Assembly: GCA_902492005.1 (NCBI GenBank)
Contig: CABUJV010000025.1
Location: 1 to 29,384 of the forward strand
Origin: an uncultured Eubacteriales bacterium
Lineage (GTDB): Bacteria > Bacillota > Clostridia > Oscillospirales > Oscillospiraceae
Length of the DNA: 29,384 nucleotides
Direction of reading: 5' to 3'
A program made the translations under genes and the position numbers. Below the pieces are notes generated by a model, which did no database searches, was not told the origin of the DNA, and saw only the letters and a list, made by a program, of their open reading frames with translations. Positions 23,629 through 29,384 of the stretch are shown one piece after another. Within the stretch, counting starts at the first letter, position 1, and every line of letters begins with the position of its first letter.

Positions 23629-23637
23629 TGGTATCAT
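23629..23637 (+). promoter_or_regulatory. Extended -10 promoter of a possible small RNA
   Basis: TGGTATCAT carries the TG of an extended -10 element with TATCAT (23632-23637). There is no good -35. It points at the unexplained stretch 23644-23780. Confidence 0.45.
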
Positions 23638-23643
23638 ACAATC

Positions 23644-23780
23644 ACAACAGAACAGAAGCGCAAAGCCGGATGCAGCACAGGGTACTGTGTTTCTATATAC
23701 ATTCAATCACACCTCTCACTCCTCCTCTCTCTTTCCAAACGCAAAGGGCCCGCCGTCAGGCGGGCCCTTTGTTGTCTCTT
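23644..23780 (+). ncRNA. Candidate small RNA (or attenuated leader)
   Basis: The stretch 23558-23848 (327-base gap between genes from 23522) holds a complete-looking short transcription unit: an extended -10 promoter, a small hairpin CACAG-GGTA-CTGTG (about 23673-23686), a pyrimidine-rich single-stranded stretch with ACTCCTCCTCTCTCTTTCC (23718-23736), and an intrinsic terminator. CCUCC in the middle could pair with ribosome-binding sites. No convincing gene lies in it. Alternatively it is an attenuator for the two small genes at 23849 and 24168. Confidence 0.4.
23743..23780 (+). terminator. Intrinsic terminator upstream of the phage-like pair
   Basis: AAAGGGCCCGCC (23743-23754) pairs perfectly with GGCGGGCCCTTT (23759-23770), loop GTCA, followed by a T-rich GTTGTCTCTTTT. 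Confidence 0.9.
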
Positions 23781-23848
23781 TTGGACCGGAGGTGTACGCA
23801 TCCGTCCCATTTCTCCACCCGGCCCGGCAGGGGCGGGAGGGGAGAGTC

Positions 23849-24148
23849 ATGACCATCATCAAGCTGGAGCCGGTCAACGGCATCCACCCGACAGAGCGGC
23901 AGTCTCACCGGACATCCAACTGGATGGGAGAGGGATGGGTGGAGGTGCCGGAGCACTTGGCGGGGCAGGCGCTCGCCTGCGGCGGCTGCTGTGAGCTGAC
24001 GCTGGAGGACGGCGTTCTGACCGCCCTCACGGCCATTCAGCGGCCGGAGGAGCCCGATACGCCCACGCCGCAGGAGGATGCCGACGCCCTGCTGGTGGAC
24101 CACGAGTACCGGCTGACGCTGCTGGAGCTGGGACTTACGGCGGAATAA
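23849..24148 (+). CDS. Small phage-tail-region-like protein
   Basis: Protein of 99 residues. It begins MTIIKLEP, contains GEGWVEVPEHL, then ELTLEDGVLTALTAI, a Pro/Glu/Thr-rich hinge (PEEPDTPTPQED) and a C-terminal helix ending LLELGLTAE. This layout (IIKLxP start, 'GW-V-P', 'dGvVTalT', acidic hinge, helix) resembles small proteins encoded just after tail-fibre genes in Clostridia prophages; the resemblance is from memory and not tested. The ATG follows GGGAGGGGA by 5-6 bases; the open frame to 23525 spans the terminator. It lies 19 bases before the 44-residue gene. No other phage gene is present. Confidence 0.7.
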   Translation: MTIIKLEPVNGIHPTERQSHRTSNWMGEGWVEVPEHLAGQALACGGCCELTLEDGVLTALTAIQRPEEPDTPTPQEDADALLVDHEYRLTLLELGLTAE

Positions 24149-24167
24149 GAGGAGAGGGGGACGAGAG

Positions 24168-24302
24168 ATGCTGTACCGGACGTTGAAGCGCCTCATTGAG
24201 CGGGGCCAGACTCAGGGCATGGGGGAGAAGCTGGATATCTTCTTCGCCGCAGACAAACTGACCCGGGAGGAATATGAGGAGCTCACCGGCCTGCTGGGCT
24301 GA
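24168..24302 (+). CDS. 44-residue protein, phage XkdX-like position
   Basis: Protein of 44 residues, MLYRTLKRLIERGQTQ... ending EEYEELTGLLG, mostly helical and charged. Small proteins of this type (a TLKRLIE helix, then 'KLTREEYEEL') occur after the tail-fibre module of Clostridia phages, next to proteins like the 99-residue neighbour. The ATG follows AGGAGAGGGGG by about 9 bases. The pair is closed by a 19-bp hairpin. It may be a prophage remnant kept as a cargo of two intact small genes. Function unknown. Confidence 0.65.
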   Translation: MLYRTLKRLIERGQTQGMGEKLDIFFAADKLTREEYEELTGLLG

Positions 24303-24310
24303 GTGGGGGC

Positions 24311-24356
24311 AGCGGAAGGGGCCGGATGCTTTTGCATCCGGCCCCTTCCGCTTTGT
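24311..24356. terminator. Hairpin between phage-like pair and flavodiiron gene
   Basis: A perfect 19-bp stem (24311-24329 with 24334-24352), loop TTTT, lies 8 bases after the small gene and 30 bases beyond the convergent flavodiiron stop. The tail TTTG is short on either strand, but the stem is very strong. Confidence 0.8.
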
Positions 24357-24381
24357 GGGAATGAAGTGCCAGGAAAAGGGG

Positions 24382-25593
24382 TTATTTCATGGACTCCACG
24401 ATAGCGTCAGCCAGAGCGTCCAGCTCGGCGGACTTGCTCTCGTTGAGGGAGGAAGCCAAGGTGAGCCGTTCATTGAGAACGGTCATGTTCTTCAGCTCTT
24501 CGTTGATAAACTTCTGCATCAGGTCGCCGGACTTGCAGGCCCAAGAGCCGTTTTCAATGAGGGCAAAGGTACGGTTCTGCAGGTTCAGGGCCTTCATGTC
24601 CATCAGGAAGTTGTGCATAACAGGATAGATGCCCAGATTATAGGTCACCGAGGCCAGGACGATGTGGCTGTATTTGAAGGCCTCGGAGATGAGGTAGGAC
24701 ACATGGGTGTTGGACACGTCGTAGAGGGCCACGTCGGTGACGCCGCGCTCGCACAGCTTGGCGGCCAGGGCCTGGGCGGCGGCCTCGGTGTTGCCGTACA
24801 TAGAGGCGTAGGCCAGCATCACGCCCTTGACCTCGGGCTCGTAGCGGCTCCACTTGTCGTACTTGTCGATGAAGTACAGGAAGTCCTTGCGCCACACGGG
24901 ACCGTGGAGGGGGCAGATAAATTTGATCTGGTCCAGGATGCCGCCGGCCTTTTTCAGCAGGAGCTGAATGTGAGGGCCGTACTTGCCCACGATATTGGTG
25001 AGATACCTTCTCGCTTCGTCGATCCAGTCCCGGTCGAAGTTGACCTCGTCGGCAAAGAGCTTGCCGTCCAGGGCGATGAAGGAGCCGAAGGCATCGGCGG
25101 AGAAGAGGGCGCCGTTGGTCACGTCAAAGGTGACCATGGCCTCGGGCCAGTGGACCATGGGGGCGGCCACAAAGGTGACAGTATGGGCGCCAAAGGTGTA
25201 GGTGTCGCCCTCCTTTACCTCAATGCACTCGTGGCCGTCCACATGGAAGCCGAACTGCCGCATCAGCATGAAGGCCTTCTCGGTGGAGATGATCTTCACC
25301 TTGGGATAGCGCAGGAGGATCTCCTCGATGGAGGCGCCGTGGTCGGGCTCCATGTGGTTGATGACCAGATAGTCCAAGGGCTTGCCGTCCAGCAGATAGG
25401 AGATGTTCTCCAGCAGCTGGCGGCAGGCGGACCAGTCCACTGTGTCGAAGAGGACGCTCTTCTCATCCAGCAGGAGGTAGGCGTTGTAGGAGACCCCCCG
25501 GGGAATGGGGTGGATGTTCTCAAAAAGGTGGAGACGATGGTCGTTGGCGCCCACCCAGTAGAGGCGATCGGTGACGGTTCTCACGCAATGCAT
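24382..25593 (-). CDS. Flavodiiron protein (rubredoxin:O2/NO oxidoreductase)
   Basis: Cytoplasmic protein of 403 residues. The N-terminal metallo-beta-lactamase-like domain holds the diiron ligands: H80-x-E82-x-D84-H85 (NHMEPDHG), H148, D167 and H230 (CPLHG). The C-terminal flavodoxin domain starts near residue 257, with the FMN loop YASMYGNTEAAA. Such proteins reduce O2 to water, and some reduce NO to N2O, with electrons from rubredoxin. The ATG follows AAAGGAGG by 7 bases and lies 21 bases after the acyl-CoA dehydrogenase/ETF/rubredoxin fusion gene, so one operon is likely. It carries no rubredoxin of its own; the neighbour supplies one. Confidence 0.95.
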   Translation of the reverse strand: MHCVRTVTDRLYWVGANDHRLHLFENIHPIPRGVSYNAYLLLDEKSVLFDTVDWSACRQLLENISYLLDGKPLDYLVINHMEPDHGASIEEILLRYPKVKIISTEKAFMLMRQFGFHVDGHECIEVKEGDTYTFGAHTVTFVAAPMVHWPEAMVTFDVTNGALFSADAFGSFIALDGKLFADEVNFDRDWIDEARRYLTNIVGKYGPHIQLLLKKAGGILDQIKFICPLHGPVWRKDFLYFIDKYDKWSRYEPEVKGVMLAYASMYGNTEAAAQALAAKLCERGVTDVALYDVSNTHVSYLISEAFKYSHIVLASVTYNLGIYPVMHNFLMDMKALNLQNRTFALIENGSWACKSGDLMQKFINEELKNMTVLNERLTLASSLNESKSAELDALADAIVESMK

Positions 25594-25614
25594 AATTCTT
25601 CCTCCTTTCAGACG

Positions 25615-27525
25615 TTACGCTTCAATGAACTGATCTCTGCCCTCGGCGCACTCGGGACAGACCCAATCCTCGGGCAGCTTTTCGAACAGGGTGCCGGGGG
25701 CGATCTCAGCGTCCTCGTCGCCCAGCTCGGGGATGTACTCATAGCCGCAGCCGCCGCAGACGTACCGCTTGCCAATGGGCTCGGGCTTGGGGGGCTGGGG
25801 CCGCTTCATCTTGACCATGGGGGGCGCGGGCTTCTTGTCGCCGCAGTCCAGCGCGGCGGTGAGCAGGGGCAGGATCTCGTTCACGTCGCCCACGATGCCG
25901 TAGTCGCAGTTCTTGAAGATGGGGGCGCCGGCGTTTTTATTGATGGCCACGATGGTGGAGGCGTCCTTGATGCCCTTCAGGTGCTGGATGGCGCCGGAGA
26001 TGCCGCAGGCGATGTAGAGGTTTCCGGTAAATTTCTGGCCGGACATGCCCACATAGCGGTCCAGGGGGACGTATTTAAGGGTCTCCGCCACCGGACGGGA
26101 GGAGCCCACGGCGGCGCCGGCTGCCTTGGCCAGGGCCTCAATGAGCTTCATATTCTTCTTCTCACCGATGCCCTTGCCTGCGGAGACCACCCGCTCCGCC
26201 AGGGGGATGGGGGTGTCCAGGGGGATGCCCACGGCAAAGTCATGGCCGTCCTTTTTCAGATGCTCCACCAGGGCGGCCACCTGCTCGGCGGGGGTGCCGT
26301 CCCGGAGGATCAGCTTCTTGCGCACACCAGTGACGGGGGCGGGCTTTTTGGGCCGGCTGGAGGAGCCGCCGGACTCCTTGGGGGGCTTGCCCAGGATGTG
26401 GGAGGCGATGACCACCCGCTGGATCTCGTTGGTGCCCTCGTAGATGGTGGTGATCTTGGCGTCGCGGTAGGCCCGCTCCACGTCCATGCCCTTCATGAAG
26501 CCCGCGCCGCCATAGATCTGCATGGCGTCGTTGGTGACCTCCAGGGCGATGTCAGAGGCGTACATCTTGGCCATGGCGGCCTCCATGGCATAGCTTTCAT
26601 GGTGTTCCTTCAGCTCGGCGGCGGAGTAGATCAGCATCCGGGCGCAGCGCAGCTTGGTGGCCATGTCGGCCAGCTTGAAGGAGATGGCCTGCTGGAAGCC
26701 TACAGGCTTGCCGAACTGGATGCGCTCCCGGGCGTACTCCAGGGCGTTTTCATAGGCGCCCTGGGCGATGCCCAGCGCCTGGGAGGCGATGCCGATGCGG
26801 CCGCCGTCCAGGGTGGCCATGGCGATCTTGAAGCCGTCGCCCTCCTTGCCCAACAGGTTCTCTCTGGGTACCTTCACATCGTTGAAGATGAGCTCGGCGG
26901 TGGAGGAGGAGCGAATACCCATCTTGTCGTAGTGGTCGCCGAATTCGAAGCCCTTCCAGCCCTTTTCCACGATGAAGGCGGAGATGCCCCGGGTGCCGAT
27001 GTCCGGCGTGGTGACGGCGAAAACCACATAGGTGTCCGCCTTGGGGGCGTTGGTGATGAAGATCTTGCCGCCGTTGAGGACGTAGTGGTCCCCCTTGAGG
27101 ACGGCGGTGGTCTCGGTGCCGCCCGCGTCGGAGCCGGCGTTGGGCTCGGTGAGACCGAAGGCGCCGATCTTCTCGCCCTTGGCCAGAGGCACCAGGTATT
27201 TCTGCTTCTGCTCCTCGGTGCCGTAGGCAAAAATGGGCCAGGAGCCCAGGGACACATGAGCGGACAGGATGACGCCGGTGCCGCCGTCCACCCGGGAGAG
27301 CTCCTCCACGGCGATGGCGTAGCTCAGCACGTCCAGGCCGGCTCCGCCGTATTCCTTGGGGTAGGGGATGCCCATAAGTCCCAGCTCGGCCAGCTTCTTT
27401 ACGGCTTCGTCCGGGAACTCGTTCTGCTGGTCGAGCAGGAAAGCGATGGGCTTGACCTCGTTTTCCGCAAACTGCCGGACCTTGGCCCGCAGGGCCTCAT
27501 GTGCGTCTGTGGTCTTAAAAAACAT
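25615..27525 (-). CDS. Acyl-CoA dehydrogenase / ETF-alpha C-domain / rubredoxin fusion
   Basis: Protein of 636 residues in three modules. Residues 1-380 are a full acyl-CoA dehydrogenase: FGLTEPNAGSDAGG, FGKPVGFQQAISFKLADMA, and IYEGTNEIQR with catalytic E363. After a Ser/Pro/Lys linker (about 381-400), residues 400-560 match the FAD-binding C-terminal domain of ETF-alpha (KNMKLIEALAKAAGAAVGSSR, LYIACGISGAIQHLKG, IVAINKNAGAPIF). After a Pro/Lys linker, residues 585-636 are a rubredoxin with C590, C593, C623 and C626 (CGGC, CPEC). ETF-alpha's N-terminal domain and any ETF-beta are absent. Electrons from acyl-CoA would pass FAD to FAD to iron, then to the flavodiiron protein encoded downstream. 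The ATG follows AAAGGAGG by 7 bases. Substrate chain length not determinable. Confidence 0.95.
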   Translation of the reverse strand: MFFKTTDAHEALRAKVRQFAENEVKPIAFLLDQQNEFPDEAVKKLAELGLMGIPYPKEYGGAGLDVLSYAIAVEELSRVDGGTGVILSAHVSLGSWPIFAYGTEEQKQKYLVPLAKGEKIGAFGLTEPNAGSDAGGTETTAVLKGDHYVLNGGKIFITNAPKADTYVVFAVTTPDIGTRGISAFIVEKGWKGFEFGDHYDKMGIRSSSTAELIFNDVKVPRENLLGKEGDGFKIAMATLDGGRIGIASQALGIAQGAYENALEYARERIQFGKPVGFQQAISFKLADMATKLRCARMLIYSAAELKEHHESYAMEAAMAKMYASDIALEVTNDAMQIYGGAGFMKGMDVERAYRDAKITTIYEGTNEIQRVVIASHILGKPPKESGGSSSRPKKPAPVTGVRKKLILRDGTPAEQVAALVEHLKKDGHDFAVGIPLDTPIPLAERVVSAGKGIGEKKNMKLIEALAKAAGAAVGSSRPVAETLKYVPLDRYVGMSGQKFTGNLYIACGISGAIQHLKGIKDASTIVAINKNAGAPIFKNCDYGIVGDVNEILPLLTAALDCGDKKPAPPMVKMKRPQPPKPEPIGKRYVCGGCGYEYIPELGDEDAEIAPGTLFEKLPEDWVCPECAEGRDQFIEA

Positions 27526-27613
27526 GTGATTGCCTCCTTTGACATAAGATGGGTGGAAGGGAATGGCAGGTGCAGGCGGCGGATGGACCAAAATTTGCAA
27601 GTTCAAGTTAATT

Positions 27614-27632
27614 AATAATAAGAATTATTATT
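27614..27632. promoter_or_regulatory. Fur/PerR-like palindrome upstream of fusion gene
   Basis: AATAATAAG-A-ATTATTATT is a 9-1-9 palindrome with one mismatched pair. It agrees at about 13 of 19 positions with the classical Fur box and has the ATTAT/ATAAT core of PerR boxes. It begins a few bases after the predicted transcription start, a position suited to repression. Confidence 0.45.
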
Positions 27633-27642
27633 TTCTATATTC

Positions 27643-27671
27643 ATATTAACATAGAGGGATTTAACTGTCAA
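27643..27671 (-). promoter_or_regulatory. Promoter of the fusion/flavodiiron operon
   Basis: On the - strand TTGACA (27671-27666), exactly 17 bases, and TAATAT (27648-27643). The leader to the ATG is about 110 bases. Confidence 0.8.
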
Positions 27672-27706
27672 CTACTTTTGGGAAAATTTTCGTATGGTCA
27701 AACAAG

Positions 27707-27740
27707 AAGAGGGCGGCCTCGTCCGAGGCCGCCCTCTTTT
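27707..27740. terminator. Hairpin downstream of the hcp remnant
   Basis: AAGAGGGCGGCCTC pairs with GAGGCCGCCCTCTT around GTCC. It lies about 28 bases beyond the hcp remnant's stop on the - strand and insulates the fusion-operon promoter from it. Confidence 0.8.
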
Positions 27741-27764
27741 GATGGACAGACATATGTGCGAAGG

Positions 27765-27998
27765 TCAGTTCAGCAGGGGCTTCAGGTCGGCCTCCGGCGT
27801 GGTGATGGGGGCGATGCCGAACTGCTCTACCAGGTCGTTGACGCCGCAGCCAAAGGCGTTGGCCAGGGCCGCCGCCACCTGGATGGCGCCGTAGGCGTAG
27901 CTGGGCTTGGGGGGCATCAGGCAGTTGGTGGTGAACAGGATGGGGGCGGGCAGGCCGGCAAATTCCTTCTGCTGGTTCTGCCACGCGGTGCTCAACAT
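27765..27998 (-). pseudogene. hcp: Remnant of hybrid cluster protein (hydroxylamine reductase) gene
   Basis: The frame of 77 codons is made of three pieces of Hcp that are far apart in the full protein (about 530 residues). TAWQNQQKEF...TTNCLMPPKPSYA comes from the middle and includes a cluster-ligand cysteine; YGAIQVAAALANAFGCGVNDL comes from the region nearer the C-terminus (normally DAYSAI...VNDLPL); VEQFGIAPITTPEADLKPLLN is the exact C-terminus. Two internal deletions near 27893 and 27830 kept the frame, and the 5' half is missing. The product could not hold the hybrid cluster. Piece identities come from remembered family sequence. The stop and a terminator hairpin remain. Confidence 0.8.
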
Positions 27999-28027
27999 CG
28001 CGGTGGCCGAAGAGGCCCCCCTGTACC

Positions 28028-28171
28028 GTGCTGTTCCTGAACGTCCGGCGCATCCTGACCCTATGTCCCACCACCTGCGCCCACCACAGCCTTATGATCC
28101 GCAACCTGCTTTCCGACCTGGCCGGGAAGAACCTGCGCTTTACGGAGAAGCTTACCCGCATGGGGCAGCGG
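28028..28171 (+). pseudogene. Remnant of Crp/Fnr family regulator gene
   Basis: About 48 codons with strong gene-like third-position GC read VLFLNVRRILTLCPTTCAHH, then SLMIRNLLSDLAGKNLRFTEKL. This matches the middle of Crp/Fnr regulators of Clostridia (pattern: L-xx-RIL-xx-C-xxx-C-x-FH-xx-LI-x-NML-xx-LA-x-KN-xx-L-xx-K), at the end of the sensor domain and the dimer helix. The N-terminal part and the DNA-binding domain are missing; the usual TREKL sequence does not follow. It points away from the hcp remnant, and an intrinsic terminator with a T run follows on its strand. Bases 28172-28218 and 28272-28348 hold nothing I can identify. Confidence 0.7.
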
Positions 28172-28218
28172 TTTCTCCCCTTCAGGCCGAGGCTTCCTCT
28201 CCGCTCAGTCAATCGTAC

Positions 28219-28271
28219 AGAAAGAGCCTGCATCCGAAGCATTTGCTTCGGATGCAGGCTCTTTCTGTTTT
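28219..28271 (+). terminator. Terminator beyond the Crp/Fnr remnant
   Basis: A perfect 22-bp stem (28219-28240 with 28245-28266), loop ATTT, is followed by GTTTTTCC on the + strand. It may also stop leftward TetR transcripts. Confidence 0.9.
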
Positions 28272-28348
28272 TCCTCTGATGATAATTTCTTCTGCGGAAT
28301 TGCGTTGACCAAAGAAATCCCACAGAGCGAGGGGAAGGCGATGGCGAT

Positions 28349-29239
28349 TTACTTTTCTTCCGATTCCGGCGATACCGCCGCCAGCAGTTGCTGCAGCTGC
28401 TTGGTTATGCCCCGAAGCTCCTTTTCATTTCGGAGAGAGTCCAGAATTGCGTGAAGCAGATACCATCTGGGCTGTGCGCTCCCGATTTCGGTCTTAAAGA
28501 ACTGTACCATCTGGAGAATTTCTTCGGATCTTTGCTTGTGCTTTATATTCGCCAATGCGCTTCGGACATTTTTTTCAAAGTTTTCCACATAGTGCAAGAG
28601 ATCAACGTTTTGCCCCAAAGAAATGTCGAGATATGTCTCCGCAACAGACGGGGTAATGAACGGGTCCAGTTTTCTGCTTGCCATACCCTCCGCGAGGCAG
28701 TCGAGGACGTCGCAGATATATGCGGCAGCCTGATTGACGGTATATCCACCCAGATTTCCGTTTGCCAACAGGTTCGAGAACTCCCTCTGAATTCCGCGCT
28801 GGAGGATCGTCATATCCCACGCATAGGCCGCGAATTCCGGACCGTATATCTCTTCGATCATACTCTTGAACATACGGAGAATCCATCCGCCGAACTCAGC
28901 TTTTCTGGCGTTGATAATCGGAGGCTCAGGGGTAGATGAACTCCGCAGAATCCGGCCATTTTGGGAAAAGAGCTCGATAAGCAGGCTGCAGGCGTGCTGA
29001 AACTGCACTCGCGGTTCCAACTGGATATTGGAGAGCATAGCGATATTGCTTTTGAAGTGGTCCTGCAGCTCCATAAAGACCGCAATAAAAATATCCTCCT
29101 TGGAAGGAAAGAACGAATAAAAACTTGCCTTTGACATGCCGCATCGTTCTGCGATGTCCTGCACAGAGGTGTCCTGATACCTCTTTTCGCTGAATATCTC
29201 GATCCCAGTAGTCAAAATGTCTTCCTTTGATATTGCCAT
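28349..29239 (-). CDS. TetR family transcriptional regulator
   Basis: Protein of 296 residues, longer than the usual 190-220. The TetR HTH is clear: KEDILTTGIEIFSEKRYQDTSV, then QDIAERCGMSKASFYSFFPSKEDIF (residues 4-50). The ligand domain occupies about residues 60-200, and about 90 extra C-terminal residues are helical and charged (ENFEKNVRSALANIKHKQRSEEI), possibly a second helical domain. The ATG follows GAGGGA by 7 bases. Base composition is clearly more AT-rich and codon use differs from every neighbour, suggesting acquisition by transfer. No partner gene lies within the window on its downstream side; a target may be upstream, beyond the right edge. Confidence 0.92.
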   Translation of the reverse strand: MAISKEDILTTGIEIFSEKRYQDTSVQDIAERCGMSKASFYSFFPSKEDIFIAVFMELQDHFKSNIAMLSNIQLEPRVQFQHACSLLIELFSQNGRILRSSSTPEPPIINARKAEFGGWILRMFKSMIEEIYGPEFAAYAWDMTILQRGIQREFSNLLANGNLGGYTVNQAAAYICDVLDCLAEGMASRKLDPFITPSVAETYLDISLGQNVDLLHYVENFEKNVRSALANIKHKQRSEEILQMVQFFKTEIGSAQPRWYLLHAILDSLRNEKELRGITKQLQQLLAAVSPESEEK

Positions 29240-29274
29240 AAGTAAATCCCTCGTTTGTCTGATATTAAGAATCT

Positions 29275-29303
29275 ATTATATCGAAATTTCCACTGTATGG
29301 CAA
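29275..29303 (-). promoter_or_regulatory. TetR promoter with possible autoregulatory site
   Basis: On the - strand TTGCCA (29303-29298), 17 bases and consensus TATAAT (29280-29275). GATAT/ATATC arms at 29261-29282 overlap the -10 and could be an operator. Confidence 0.7.
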
Positions 29304-29348
29304 GAAAAAGAATTAAAAAGCGTTTTGCTCGCAAATGCTATCGTAAAA

Positions 29349-29384
29349 CCCGAAGGATGAAACAGTCCTTCGGGCTTTATTTTT
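29349..29384. terminator. Terminator at the right edge
   Basis: CCCGAAGGA (29349-29357) pairs with TCCTTCGGG (29366-29374); flanking sequence gives CTTTATTTTT on the + strand and GTTTTA on the - strand. It probably ends a leftward gene lying beyond the window; no rightward gene precedes it. Confidence 0.75.

Noticed and set aside
24274..27615. A rightward open frame of more than 1,100 codons
   Set aside because: It is antisense to the flavodiiron and acyl-CoA dehydrogenase genes, whose motifs and ribosome sites are unmistakable; its Gly/His/Val/Gln-rich content is typical of a complement frame in GC-rich DNA.
27907..28308. Rightward frame of 133 codons over the hcp and Crp remnants
   Set aside because: It crosses both remnants out of their coding frames and has no family resemblance; codon use favours the hcp (-) and Crp (+) frames.
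27661..28323. Leftward frame of 220 codons over the same region
   Set aside because: It is offset from the hcp frame and runs through two terminator hairpins.
1..29384. tRNA, rRNA, insertion sequences, toxin-antitoxin or CRISPR genes
   Set aside because: None was found on reading both strands; no cloverleaf, transposase motif or repeat array was seen.

Overview
The window is a GC-rich (mostly low-GC only in promoters), gene-dense bacterial chromosome segment. Gene content points to an anaerobic Clostridia member of the Oscillospiraceae type (relatives of Flavonifractor, Pseudoflavonifractor or Lawsonibacter): split transketolase, UPF0210/UPF0237 pair, GntP plus propionate-type CoA-transferase, acyl-CoA dehydrogenase with ETF and rubredoxin modules, flavodiiron protein, AGGAGG ribosome sites and many hairpin terminators. 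The family-level placement is inference. No rRNA, tRNA, CRISPR array or insertion sequence was seen.

Layout. 1-3067: end of a PhzF-like isomerase, a two-gene chromate-type transporter and its divergent LysR regulator. 3078-7674: a lone P-loop protein, pgi, and a leftward run of HPr-like protein, YfbR-type nucleotidase, ACT protein (UPF0237) and UPF0210 protein. 7757-9831: mtaB overlapping an exonuclease III gene. 9873-13138: a leftward ECF sigma/RsgI-like anti-sigma pair, then a MATE exporter. 13168-17733: transketolase halves, a secreted protein of unknown role and lipoate ligase, with a divergent DeoR regulator. 17842-22737: MaoC hydratase, GntP permease and CoA-transferase with a divergent LysR regulator, which read as an uptake-and-activation set for a short hydroxy or keto acid. 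22786-24352: a MarR gene with a long structured leader, a possible small RNA, and two small phage-tail-like genes. 24382-27671: a flavodiiron protein and a three-module acyl-CoA dehydrogenase/ETF-alpha/rubredoxin fusion. 27707-28271: the remains of a hybrid cluster protein gene and a Crp/Fnr regulator. 28349-29303: a TetR regulator of clearly lower GC.

The most interesting system is the 24382-27671 operon. One polypeptide carries an acyl-CoA dehydrogenase with its catalytic glutamate, the FAD-binding half of ETF-alpha, and a complete rubredoxin. The next gene encodes a flavodiiron protein, the usual partner of rubredoxin in reducing O2 (or NO) to harmless products. The arrangement suggests a direct electron path from acyl-CoA to oxygen in an anaerobe. 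A 19-bp Fur/PerR-like palindrome lies just downstream of a near-consensus promoter for this operon. Immediately beyond, an hcp gene (NO/hydroxylamine stress) and a Crp/Fnr regulator of the type that often controls it are both reduced to fragments whose missing 5' ends face each other, as if one deletion removed the shared divergent promoter.
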